Assembly: GCA_002440705.1 (NCBI GenBank)
Contig: DJVA01000065.1
Span: forward strand, 14,456 to 78,455
Length of the DNA: 64,000 nucleotides
Direction: 5' to 3'
Source of the DNA: Flavobacteriaceae bacterium UBA6268
GTDB lineage: Bacteria; Bacteroidota; Bacteroidia; Flavobacteriales; Flavobacteriaceae
Shown here: piece by piece, positions 1 through 8,872 of the stretch
Layout of the letters: each line of letters begins with the position of its first letter
Position numbering within the stretch: position 1 is the stretch's first letter
Notes under the pieces: model-generated
Told to the model about the DNA's origin: nothing
Databases searched by the model: none
What the model saw: only the letters and a program-made list of their open reading frames with translations
Program-made: the position numbers and the translations under genes

Positions 1-389
1 TCCATTTGTTCAGGGTACCTACTGGGTTCTTTTTTACCACGAACCTTTTCCATGGCTTTCAGCAAATCACTTTTGTCGATGGGTTTCAATAAATAATCAA
101 GGGCACTGGTTTTAAAAGCCTGGACGGCAAATTCGTCGTAGGCTGTGGCAAATATCAAATCAAAGCGAATGGGTTCCAATTGTTTTACAAGTTGAAAACC
201 ATTCATTTCGGGCATTTCAATATCCAGGAACACCAAGTCCACCTTATTTTTTTGAAGATAGGAAAGCGCACTTTTTGAAGAACGGAAAACGGCTTCAACC
301 GTAGCATCGTTCACATAAGTTTCCAGCTGCCATTGCAAGGTGTCAATACAATGTTGCTCATCATCTATAATGACAATTCGGGTGTTCAT
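1..389 (-). CDS. LytTR-type response regulator, 3' part outside window
   Basis: The visible 129 residues form a CheY-like receiver domain. The start MNTRIVIIDDE carries the acidic pair, LDIEMPEMNGF carries the phospho-accepting Asp, and LDYLLKPIDK carries the conserved Lys. The C-terminal output domain lies beyond the left edge. A LytTR DNA-binding domain is inferred from pairing with a LytS-type kinase, not seen. The ATG overlaps the kinase stop by four bases (ATGA), so the two are translationally coupled. The receiver assignment is secure; the output domain is a guess from family habit. Confidence 0.88.
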   Translation of the reverse strand, partial: MNTRIVIIDDEQHCIDTLQWQLETYVNDATVEAVFRSSKSALSYLQKNKVDLVFLDIEMPEMNGFQLVKQLEPIRFDLIFATAYDEFAVQAFKTSALDYLLKPIDKSDLLKAMEKVRGKKEPSRYPEQM

Positions 390-2407
390 AGGTTCCATAC
401 AATTTGCACTTTGGTTCCCGTTGGAATCCCTTTCGAGTCCTTCATATCGATAATTTGAACTTCATTGGCTTCTTCTTGCTGCAACCCACTGTAATACAAC
501 CGTTGTTGACTGATACTCATGCCGTAGGATTTTCGATTGGAAGCACTTTTACTCCGTAATTGAAGCGCAGCATCCCTGCCAATCCCATTATCCTCGATTT
601 CACAAACCAATTTTCTGGGATTTTCCATGAAAATGCGCAACGTCAATTTGCCCAACCCTTCTTTTTTGTGCATCAAACCGTGCCAAATGCTATTTTCCAC
701 GTAAGGCTGGAAAATCATGGGCGGCACTTCCACATAATCGGTTTCCACATCGCTAGCGATGGTGCACTCGTACTCGAACTCATTATTAAAACGCAATTTC
801 TCCATGTCGATGTATAGCTGAAGGGTTTCCAATTCCTGCTCCAACGAAATCTTTTGAGCGCGGGAATTGTTCAACACCTGACGTATCAATTTACTGAATT
901 TGGAGAGATATTCCGAAGCTTTTTCCTTATTGTTCTTTACGATAAAGCCATTGATGGAATTGAGGCAATTAAATAGAAAGTGGGGATTCATCTGGGCCCT
1001 CAAGGCCTGGAGTTCAGAATCGGCCAATTTCTTATTGAATTCCTGCTTCATGGCTTCCTTCAACAAGGCCTCTGCTTTACGCTTTGCCCTTTGACGTGAC
1101 CATAGCAAAAACAACACGGCAAGCGCCAAAAGGGTTATGATCAAAAAAGTCCATTGCAATTGCTTGCTTTTTCTTAGGCTTGTTTGGCTTAGCTCCTGTT
1201 GTTTATTTAGTTGTTGGATTTCCCTATTCTTCTTTTCGGTTTCGTATTCTAGCGACAACTTTTCGATTTCCCTGCGTGAACTAGCACTGTTTAGAGAATC
1301 CAGGATTTCGGTCCGCTTCCTGAAATAATCCAATGCCTTTTCAAAATCCTTTTTTTTCAAACTGATGTTGTACAGTAAATTGTAATTGTACTTTGCCAAA
1401 TAAAGGTCCTCGTATTTTTGGGATAGCGTGATCGATTTCTGTATGAATTCCTCGGCTTTTGGGATACGGTTCTGTGCAAATAAAATTTCGGCATAAGTAC
1501 TGTAGGAGTACATTAATTCTGGTTCCCAGGAGAGGGAATCTCCCAAACGAATGGATTCCTTAACAGATTCTTCGGCCTCCGCCAAACGATTCATTAAGAA
1601 AAGCGTGTATGCCTTATTGTTGTAAGAGGAGATCAATTTGGTATACCGCCGGCTTTGCTGCAACAAATCAATGGCTTTGTTCAAAGACTCCAGGGACTCT
1701 TCATAATCACCTTCACCATCTGAGACGATACTTAAATTGAGGTAATATGCCCCGAGGTTTCCATCGAATTCCTGTCGCTTTAATTTTAATTGGATGACCC
1801 TTTCATAAAATTCCCGGGCTTTGGGATAATCTTCCAGATAGAGGTAAGCCCTTCCCAATCCAGCACATGCGTGAATGACCCCCTTTTCAAAGTTTGCTTG
1901 CTCGGCGTAACGCAATGATTTTAAATGGAAATCGATGGCCAATTTGGGGTTGGAGGAATCGTCTTCAATTTTCCCCAAAATGTTGAATATTTCCGCCTTG
2001 AGCAATAAAGAATCCTTGTGAATCCCTATTCCATCCAAGGCCCTATAAGCTTCCTGCTCGGCCTTATCAAATTGTGACAGCATTCTGAAGTACCTGCTTT
2101 TGGAAATAAGAAAGGGAAGGTAAAGCTCGGGGAGTGAATTCGTAATTTTTCCGTTAAGTTCATCAAAAAGTGTAGTAGCTTTTTGAGGATTGGAGCTGGT
2201 ATAATAATCGAATAACTCCATTTGAACCTTCAGCAGAGAATCTGGATCCTTCACTTGTTCCAGAGCCATTTCCAGTTGGTCCAAACGGTTTTGTGCCAAT
2301 AGCTGGCAAGAAGCTAATAACCAAAGAAAGCAAGTCCAGGCTAAAAATTTGAACCGATAAAAAAACTTAGGCTGAAAAGACATGAAGGCACTTCTTTTGA
2401 AATTCAT
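386..2407 (-). CDS. TPR-containing LytS-family sensor histidine kinase
   Basis: A 673-residue sensor kinase. It has an N-terminal signal or anchor segment (about residues 15-38), a helical periplasmic part with TPR-like repeats (about 45-370), a short coiled coil, one membrane helix (about 419-436), and a LytS-type (His_kinase) core. The phospho-accepting His is near 476 in AQMNPHFLFN. The ATPase N-box is ENSIWHG near 571 and the G1 box DNGIG near 606. It probably senses an envelope signal and phosphorylates the regulator encoded immediately downstream. The start could also be Met9. It lies directly downstream of the fibre genes on the same strand, but no functional link can be shown. Confidence 0.9.
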   Translation of the reverse strand: MNFKRSAFMSFQPKFFYRFKFLAWTCFLWLLASCQLLAQNRLDQLEMALEQVKDPDSLLKVQMELFDYYTSSNPQKATTLFDELNGKITNSLPELYLPFLISKSRYFRMLSQFDKAEQEAYRALDGIGIHKDSLLLKAEIFNILGKIEDDSSNPKLAIDFHLKSLRYAEQANFEKGVIHACAGLGRAYLYLEDYPKAREFYERVIQLKLKRQEFDGNLGAYYLNLSIVSDGEGDYEESLESLNKAIDLLQQSRRYTKLISSYNNKAYTLFLMNRLAEAEESVKESIRLGDSLSWEPELMYSYSTYAEILFAQNRIPKAEEFIQKSITLSQKYEDLYLAKYNYNLLYNISLKKKDFEKALDYFRKRTEILDSLNSASSRREIEKLSLEYETEKKNREIQQLNKQQELSQTSLRKSKQLQWTFLIITLLALAVLFLLWSRQRAKRKAEALLKEAMKQEFNKKLADSELQALRAQMNPHFLFNCLNSINGFIVKNNKEKASEYLSKFSKLIRQVLNNSRAQKISLEQELETLQLYIDMEKLRFNNEFEYECTIASDVETDYVEVPPMIFQPYVENSIWHGLMHKKEGLGKLTLRIFMENPRKLVCEIEDNGIGRDAALQLRSKSASNRKSYGMSISQQRLYYSGLQQEEANEVQIIDMKDSKGIPTGTKVQIVWNL

Positions 2408-2624
2408 TTTCCATGAAAAACTGCATACAATATCCCCAATTTTTATAATATCTCCATCACTAATGTATAACTTACTTGTTTGGCAAGATGGTTCACGTAT
2501 TTTATAGGGCCTTTAACATGCTTGTGGTATTCTCGGTAGATTTATGATGAACGAGCAGCAATAGTGGAAATTCCAAAAATACCGCTTCCAATCAAAAAAG
2601 TAAAGAATCCTAGGCTTGAATTGG

Positions 2625-5597
2625 TTACTTATCTTGCAGCAATGCTTTGATTTCGAGCAGTTGTATTTTTAAATCTTCGATGTCTTTTTTCTGTGCTTCG
2701 ATTTCGGTATTTTGACGGTCGATAATGATCTGTTGTTCCTGAACTGCTTTTGTTAAAACCGGAATCATCCCCATGTAGTTGATACTTTTAATGGTCTTGG
2801 AAGAGTTCCCGGGAACACCCTCCTCTTTGGCATCAATAAGTTTTACCTCCTGGACTAAATTGGGAAACAAGGTTTCAAATTCCTGGGCGATAAAGCCCGT
2901 TTGCCTGTTCTTTGGAAAACCATACTTCATCGCATCTCCTTTTCTGAAAAAATAATTTCGTACTTGAATTTGCGCTACTTTTTCCAAGAGGCTTTCGGCA
3001 TCAACAATCCCCTCTTTTACAGAAGCATCGGAAGGATTTGAAAACAAGCCGGAAACATACACGTTCCCTGTAAAATAGCCAGCCCAACTCCCCGATTTCA
3101 ATACAGCGGAGTACACCCCATAATGCGTCCCCCCGGCTGTGCTTACAATGTTGTTAAAACTTCCGTATTTGGTACCCGAACCTGTTCCCGACAAGGAGTT
3201 TCTGGTACCTATGTGGGTCCCAGTACTAGTATTTGAAATGGTATTGTATGCACCATATTGGTCGCCACTTCCAGTACCTGTGATGGCACTATAACTTGCG
3301 TAAATTGTACCTGTACTAGTTGCAAAAATAGTATTCCTGGTGCCATACGCACTCATTGAGGTTGATGCAATGTCTAATATATTGTCGGTTCCTATAGCAA
3401 ATAATCCTACCCCAGTGGTGTTTATTAAATTTCGGGTGCCATAGGCATTGCCCGAAGAATCAAGATCGTTATAAGTACCTACATTTTCAATACCTCCACC
3501 AATAATATTATAGGTACCAAAACTGGATGAAGTACCACTGGATAGCACATTATAGGTACCATACTTATCTAAGGAGGTACTTCCCGACATAATATTATAC
3601 ATCCCCACATGATAGCCTCCACTGTTGGTAATGGTATTATAGACCCCTCTTTGTATTCCTGTTCCTGTGCCCGACAAAACATTGGAAACACCTGTATGCT
3701 CTCCTGTACCACTCCCCGATAGGGTATTGTACACACCCCAATGTTCTGCATTTCCAGTATTGGAGATGACATTTCGATTGCCCACTTGAGTCCCAGATCC
3801 AGAACCCGATAACTCGTTTCTAACACCCTGATGCGCACCTGCACCGGTTCCGGTTGTAATATTATAAGTGCCGTAATGATTTCCACTACCCGGACTCTCA
3901 TTGTATGAATAATTACCATATTGGCTTCCAGTACCATTCACGGTATTTTGAATCTGAGTGTAGATCCCTGCAAGTATTCCATTTCCCCCTGCAAAATAAT
4001 TGTTGAACGCCCCAATTTGGTTGCCATTTCCAATAGTGCCCGAAAACTGGTTCCATGTCCCAGTTAAGTTGCCAGTACCGTCCGAAAAAATGTTTTGAGT
4101 CCCTGTATGATACCCAGAACCACTTCCAGATAAGGTATTGTAGACGCCCCAATGGTCAGCATCTCCGCTGTTTGAGATTACATTTCGATTCCCCACTTGC
4201 GTTCCCGTCCCGGCACCTCCTAATTCGTTTCGAATGCCTTGATGTGCACCCGTACCGGTTCCGCCAATAATATTGTATGTTCCATAATGATTTCCCCCTC
4301 CATCGCTAAAATTTTCAAAATAATTTCCATATTGAGCGCCAGTTCCTGTAACAGTACTTTGTATTTGGGTATACAATCCCGCTAAAATTCCATTTCCACC
4401 TGCAAAATAATTATTGTAAGCCCCTATTTGATTGCCATTTCCCACATTACTGGAAAATTCGGTCCAAGTACCTGTTAAGTTTCCAGAACCTTCTGAAAAA
4501 CCACTAAACATCCCTGTGTGAGAACCCGAACCAGTTCCTGAAAATAAATTATGTACCCCCCAGTGAGAGCCTGTGCCGGTATTTTCCATTCTATTTTGCG
4601 CACCATACTGAATGCCGTTTCCAGCCCCAGATAAGGTATTGTATACCCCCCAATGTTCTGCATCGCCACTATTGGATAGCACATTTCTAATACCAACTTG
4701 CGTTCCCGTCCCGGAACCAGAAAGTTCATTTCGTATTCCTTGATGTGCCCCAGAACCGCTTCCGGTTAATGCATTGAAATTACCATAACGACTGCCGTCT
4801 CCAGAACCATACAACACCGCCCAAGTGCCTCGATGATCTCCGTCACCGTCACCTGAAATATCACTATAGGTTCCATAAAGATTGGCATCGCTACTATTCG
4901 AAATAAAATTTCCCACACCAAATTGTGCCCCGGTACCCGTACCTGTTATTTCATTAAATACCCCATAATGGTTTCCCGTTCCCGAGCCATTTGTTAGTGA
5001 GTGAACTCCTCTGTGTTCGCCATTACCCGTGCTTAAAATTCTTCCGAATAAGCCAACTAGAGTAGACGTGCTGGCAGAAGTTGTCACTTCAGACAATAGT
5101 CCATAGGTAGTAACGTCATTGGACCCGCTCATCACTACCGAAACCCCTCTGCCCCCTTGGTCTTCTTCAATATCCAGGGGCCACGTAGTGGTATTTTTCC
5201 CTATGGCCACATTCCCCAAAGTATAAATGTTATCATTGATGCTATTAGGGCTGGTAGTGGTACTCTCCTCATACCAATCGTCATCTCCTGTGGAACTTGC
5301 CGAAGTGGTTAAACGTTCCCACGTTGTTCCATTGAAATAGTAATACCCTACCCCGCTTCCGCCTGTAGTTGCAGTATTTGTGTTGTAAATCAATAAGCCC
5401 GTAGCTGCAATGTTTGTCCCGTCGAGCATGGTGTTTGTTACGTCGGAAAGGGAAACCTGCGGAATGAGTATTCCTTTATCTGTAGCTGAAACATCCAGCA
5501 AAGAGGAGGCATCTGGACTTGTTGTTCCAATTCCTACTTGAGCAAATAAAAAATAACTTTGGAGTACAACGGAACTAAAAAAAATGATTCGTTTCAT
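2625..5597 (-). CDS. Giant secreted repeat protein with S74-like chaperone end (fibre 1)
   Basis: This 990-residue protein has a signal peptide ending before QVGIGTT and an N-terminal module shared with its neighbours (LLIYNTN, GVGYYYFNGTTWERL). About 44 repeats of 15 residues follow (pattern G-x-Y-N-x-L-S-G-x-G-x-G-x-H-x), then a capping motif KSGSWAGYF and an S74-like C-terminal domain (TGFIAQEFETLFPNLVQEV) ending in coiled coil. S74 domains in phage tailspikes act as trimerisation chaperones that can cleave themselves off, so a trimeric surface fibre is inferred. The usual S-D-x-R-x-K start of the domain reads SDASVKEGI here, with the Arg missing. A -7 box lies 47 bases upstream of the start codon. 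Confidence 0.75.
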   Translation of the reverse strand: MKRIIFFSSVVLQSYFLFAQVGIGTTSPDASSLLDVSATDKGILIPQVSLSDVTNTMLDGTNIAATGLLIYNTNTATTGGSGVGYYYFNGTTWERLTTSASSTGDDDWYEESTTTSPNSINDNIYTLGNVAIGKNTTTWPLDIEEDQGGRGVSVVMSGSNDVTTYGLLSEVTTSASTSTLVGLFGRILSTGNGEHRGVHSLTNGSGTGNHYGVFNEITGTGTGAQFGVGNFISNSSDANLYGTYSDISGDGDGDHRGTWAVLYGSGDGSRYGNFNALTGSGSGAHQGIRNELSGSGTGTQVGIRNVLSNSGDAEHWGVYNTLSGAGNGIQYGAQNRMENTGTGSHWGVHNLFSGTGSGSHTGMFSGFSEGSGNLTGTWTEFSSNVGNGNQIGAYNNYFAGGNGILAGLYTQIQSTVTGTGAQYGNYFENFSDGGGNHYGTYNIIGGTGTGAHQGIRNELGGAGTGTQVGNRNVISNSGDADHWGVYNTLSGSGSGYHTGTQNIFSDGTGNLTGTWNQFSGTIGNGNQIGAFNNYFAGGNGILAGIYTQIQNTVNGTGSQYGNYSYNESPGSGNHYGTYNITTGTGAGAHQGVRNELSGSGSGTQVGNRNVISNTGNAEHWGVYNTLSGSGTGEHTGVSNVLSGTGTGIQRGVYNTITNSGGYHVGMYNIMSGSTSLDKYGTYNVLSSGTSSSFGTYNIIGGGIENVGTYNDLDSSGNAYGTRNLINTTGVGLFAIGTDNILDIASTSMSAYGTRNTIFATSTGTIYASYSAITGTGSGDQYGAYNTISNTSTGTHIGTRNSLSGTGSGTKYGSFNNIVSTAGGTHYGVYSAVLKSGSWAGYFTGNVYVSGLFSNPSDASVKEGIVDAESLLEKVAQIQVRNYFFRKGDAMKYGFPKNRQTGFIAQEFETLFPNLVQEVKLIDAKEEGVPGNSSKTIKSINYMGMIPVLTKAVQEQQIIIDRQNTEIEAQKKDIEDLKIQLLEIKALLQDK
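3120..5102 (-). repeat. 15-residue (45-bp) repeat array of fibre 1
   Basis: The array spans 661 residues in about 44 units of mostly 15 residues, with a few of 14, 16 or 17. Each begins with Gly, has an aromatic or aliphatic residue at position 3, often Asn at 4, a hydrophobic at 6, Gly-rich turns at 8-12 and His/Gln at 14. Codon choice differs between units, so the array is old at DNA level although the protein pattern is kept. Confidence 0.9.
3693..4739 (-). repeat. Higher-order segmental duplication inside fibre 1 array
   Basis: Three copies of a longer block start at 4739, 4238 and 3827 (reading down the minus strand), each with AHQG[IV]RNEL at the boundary. The first copy is 501 bp (11 units), the second 411 bp (9 units), and the third keeps about three units. 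Copies one and two share the unusual 16- and 17-residue units (NGNQIGA, FAGGNGILAG, YTQIQ) in the same order. The 90-bp difference equals two 15-residue units. Confidence 0.85.
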
Positions 5598-5643
5598 AAC
5601 TTTTTTTTTAACAAAGCCGGAGTTAAGTAAAATCTGGGAAAAT

Positions 5644-5651
5644 CAAATGTA
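5644..5651 (-). promoter_or_regulatory. Bacteroidota -7 box for fibre 1
   Basis: TACATTTG on the minus strand matches TAnnTTTG exactly and lies 47 bases upstream of the fibre 1 start codon. Fibre 1 may therefore be transcribed on its own rather than only from its upstream neighbour. Confidence 0.6.
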
Positions 5652-5718
5652 AGCTATTGAATTTAAATAAAATACAGGCAAAACCCTTTTTTTTAAAGAA
5701 GAACCTACACGATTGCTA

Positions 5719-8667
5719 TTACAGCTTTCGCACTAATATATTTGCATTGCTAAAACTTAAAATCGGGGTAGGTGATGCGGCGCCAAACACTGGGAAAACC
5801 CTAAAGGTTAATTGATCTCCGGCCGCTAAGTAAATATCGTTTGTAAAGGAAAAGTTTTGCGTGTAACTAAGGCTAAAATAAGCTCCACCTTGGACAAAAA
5901 GTTGACTGTTATAAAATCCATTGACGTATACCCTAAAACCCATGACCATTTGGTTAGTACCCGCACCGCTAAAATCGACTGGCAAATTGGCCGTAATCGA
6001 ATATACCCCAGTAGATGGAACCGTATAGGTTCCGGTGACGGTATTATAAGTACCTCCGCCTAGATTATGAACAACTGTTGGATAAACCACATTGTATTCA
6101 GTAGCATTTGTAAGGGAAACATCACTTGTAGCTGTGATTTTTAAAGCAGGGCTGTTATTACTTACCCAACTCACATTGCCACTACCGTCTGTTTGCATGA
6201 TTTGGTCTGCGGTACCCCGGGAGGCCGGTAAAACATAATTATTGGCTGCCGTGGTGCCAATCGAAACATTACCCAAAAAATAACCGGCATAACTACCGCT
6301 TTTCAGTACTTCCGAATAGACTCCATAATGAGTCCCCCCAGCACTGTCTGAAATATAGTTATAGGAACCATACTTTGTGCCCGCACCAGATGCTGTAAGG
6401 CCATTATAAGTACCGTAATGGATTCCTGATCCACTACCAGTTATGAGGTTTTGGGTCCCATAACGATATCCCGTTCCACTACCCTGCAGATTATTATCGG
6501 TCCCAATGTGTATGCTGGAAGAAGTGGCAGTCATGAAATTATAAACCCCTCTTAGAATACCACTTCCTGCTGTAAGGGCATTATACACCCCAATATGATC
6601 CCCGGTACCACTATTGGTAAGGTTTTGATACATGCCATATTGCAATCCACTTCCTGTACCTGAAAGCACCTGAAATGTTCCGTAATGAACTCCTGAACCT
6701 GTTCCACTTAAATCATTATACGTTCCATAATGGTTGCTATTGCCTGAATTGTTCAACGTAGTAAGCACGCCATATTTTTGACCAGAGCTAGCGCCTCCAA
6801 TTAAATTAAACAATCCCGTTTGAGTTGTGGAACCGCTTGTGGAAAAACTAGTGTAGTGCCCATATTGAAAACTAGCACCGGTATTGGTGATGCTGGTATA
6901 ACTGCCGTATTGTGTTCCAGTTCCTGTGCCAGATAAAAGTGTTTGAACACCGTAATGAGGTCCCGTTCCAGAACCATTTAAAGAGTTGTATACCCCATAA
7001 TGGTTGCCGTCGCCGGAATTTGATACCGTATTTGAAGTCCCAACTTGCGAACCAGATCCCGAACCCGATAACACATTTACGACTCCACTATGTTGACCCG
7101 TTCCCACATTGCTGATGGAGGTATACATCCCTGTGTGTTCAGAATTCCCCGAATTGGTTATGTTATTGACGACTCCTCGTTGCTGACCCGTCCCGGCTCC
7201 TGATAAGATGGTATAAATCCCCCAATGAGCACCAGAGCCATTGCCGCTAAATTGGCTTTGCATTCCAAAATGATTGCCATTGGAAGTATTATTTAGGGTA
7301 TTATTTATGGCGTATTGACTTCCCGAACCATTTCCAGATATAGCATTACTTACGCCATAGTGTGTCCCAGTACCTCCTCCTGAAAGGGTGTTGTAAATAG
7401 CGTAATGGGTGTTGTCCCCAGAATTGGTAATGGTATTGGCTATTCCTATTTGGCTTCCTGTTCCAGTTCCCGTAAGTGCATTGAACATTCCGCGGTGCAC
7501 CCCAGAACCCGAACCGCTCATCAACGTGTAGGTGCCATTGTGCTCTGCATCTCCACTATTGTTAATACTATTGTAGACGGCGAATTGTGTTCCGGTACCA
7601 TTTCCAGTGAGGTTATTGGAAGTTCCTAAGTGTGAACCAGAACCCGAACCTGTCAAGGTATTCAAAGTACCAATGTGCTGTCCAGTACCTGTATTACTTA
7701 AAGTTGTGTTTATTCCATATTGAAATCCATTTCCGGTGCCTCCCAAATTGTTATACACTCCTTGATGTGTGCCCGAACCCCCTATCAAAAAATCGTTATA
7801 TAGCCCCGTTTGGACACCGGTGGCACTGTTTGATAGATTGTTGTAAACACCCCGCTGTTCTCCGGTTCCACTTCCGCCTAAGGCATTGTAGATCCCGTAA
7901 TGAACTCCCGTTCCGTTGCCAGTAAAGGTACTAAGCACGCCATATTGTGCCCCATTACCCGAATTGGAAATGGCATTATAAACAGCCCTCTGCTCTCCAG
8001 AACCCGATCCCGCCAATCCGTTGTAGAGCCCATAATGTATGCCCGATCCCGTATTTTGAATATTAGTATACAATGCCATAAGGGCACCAGTCCCTGTACC
8101 TCCCATTAGGGTGTATAACCCCCGACTATTTCCTGTTCCTGTAAAATTATTTTCATTGTAAATAGAACTATTTACCCCCCCATCTGAATAGTTAGAATAA
8201 ATATTCAATGTTCTTGTGATAGTACCATCTGGCTGATTGAGTTCCAAAAGATAATCTGCCGTATTCTTACCAATGGCAAGGTTTCCAAAGGTAAATTTAT
8301 CATCGTTGATGCTATTGGGCGAAGTGGTGGTTCCCTCTTCATACCAATCATCGTCTCCAGAAGAGCTGGAAGTTACCAATCGTTCCCAGGTGGTCCCATT
8401 AAAATAATAATACCCCACACCGCTACCACCCGTAGTGGCGGCATTGGTATTGTAAATCAACAAACCCGTGGCGGCGGTATTCACTCCGTCTAACATGGTA
8501 TCGGTTACATCGCCTAGGGAAACCTGAGGGATGAGCATCCCTTTATCCGTAGCGGAAACCTCCAAAATGGAAGAAGCGTCAGGTGTAGTTGTGCCAATTC
8601 CTACTTGGGCATAATTAATTACCGAACATAGCAGCGCAATTGTGCTGAAAATCAATTTCCTTTTCAT
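5719..8667 (-). CDS. Giant secreted repeat protein with C1q-like end (fibre 2)
   Basis: This 982-residue paralogue has a signal peptide ending before QVGIGTT, the shared N-terminal module, then DDDWYEEG and 40 repeats of 15 residues. The array ends in the capping motif KSGSYAGYFLGNV and a linker ending MQTDGSGNVSWV. Unlike the neighbours it lacks the S74 domain. The last 135 residues look like a C1q-like jelly roll (YNTVTGTYTVPSTGVYSI, closing with NILVRKL). C1q-like domains typically trimerise and bind ligands, so this end may both trimerise the fibre and act as a binding head; that is inferred. An exact -7 box lies upstream. Confidence 0.72.
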   Translation of the reverse strand: MKRKLIFSTIALLCSVINYAQVGIGTTTPDASSILEVSATDKGMLIPQVSLGDVTDTMLDGVNTAATGLLIYNTNAATTGGSGVGYYYFNGTTWERLVTSSSSGDDDWYEEGTTTSPNSINDDKFTFGNLAIGKNTADYLLELNQPDGTITRTLNIYSNYSDGGVNSSIYNENNFTGTGNSRGLYTLMGGTGTGALMALYTNIQNTGSGIHYGLYNGLAGSGSGEQRAVYNAISNSGNGAQYGVLSTFTGNGTGVHYGIYNALGGSGTGEQRGVYNNLSNSATGVQTGLYNDFLIGGSGTHQGVYNNLGGTGNGFQYGINTTLSNTGTGQHIGTLNTLTGSGSGSHLGTSNNLTGNGTGTQFAVYNSINNSGDAEHNGTYTLMSGSGSGVHRGMFNALTGTGTGSQIGIANTITNSGDNTHYAIYNTLSGGGTGTHYGVSNAISGNGSGSQYAINNTLNNTSNGNHFGMQSQFSGNGSGAHWGIYTILSGAGTGQQRGVVNNITNSGNSEHTGMYTSISNVGTGQHSGVVNVLSGSGSGSQVGTSNTVSNSGDGNHYGVYNSLNGSGTGPHYGVQTLLSGTGTGTQYGSYTSITNTGASFQYGHYTSFSTSGSTTQTGLFNLIGGASSGQKYGVLTTLNNSGNSNHYGTYNDLSGTGSGVHYGTFQVLSGTGSGLQYGMYQNLTNSGTGDHIGVYNALTAGSGILRGVYNFMTATSSSIHIGTDNNLQGSGTGYRYGTQNLITGSGSGIHYGTYNGLTASGAGTKYGSYNYISDSAGGTHYGVYSEVLKSGSYAGYFLGNVSIGTTAANNYVLPASRGTADQIMQTDGSGNVSWVSNNSPALKITATSDVSLTNATEYNVVYPTVVHNLGGGTYNTVTGTYTVPSTGVYSITANLPVDFSGAGTNQMVMGFRVYVNGFYNSQLFVQGGAYFSLSYTQNFSFTNDIYLAAGDQLTFRVFPVFGAASPTPILSFSNANILVRKL
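6325..8121 (-). repeat. 40-unit 15-residue repeat array with three-unit super-period (fibre 2)
   Basis: The array is exactly 599 residues: 39 units of 15 and one of 14 (unit 35). Every third unit from number 4 to number 34 carries Asn at position 8 followed by Ser or Thr, where most other units have Gly at 8. This gives a strict 45-residue (135-bp) super-period over 11 consecutive cycles. Confidence 0.9.
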
Positions 8668-8713
8668 AAAATGACAAAATAGACGTGGATACTATTTCGA
8701 TGAGGGGTACTAC

Positions 8714-8721
8714 CAAATATA
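8714..8721 (-). promoter_or_regulatory. Bacteroidota -7 box for fibre 2
   Basis: TATATTTG on the minus strand matches the consensus exactly, 47 bases upstream of the fibre 2 start codon. The rest of the 205-base gap up to 8872 shows no convincing gene or hairpin. Confidence 0.6.
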
Positions 8722-8872
8722 ACGCTTTTTTCAACCGAAAGTAGGGAGCTGGTTATTTTTAACAATAGCGAATCATACAAAGAGTTAGTGGTCATCACTT
8801 CTTTTGGTTTCAGCAAAAAGCAGTTTATTGAGCTTAAGAGGAATCCATTAAAAGTTATTGGTTTTAAAACAG

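Noticed and set aside
6325..8121. 45-bp periodic array considered as CRISPR or satellite DNA
   Set aside because: The period is coding, the reading frame is open throughout and DNA copies are diverged while the protein pattern is kept.
8668..8872. Gene remnant in the gap between fibres 2 and 3
   Set aside because: No reading frame or recognisable segment beyond the promoter could be supported.
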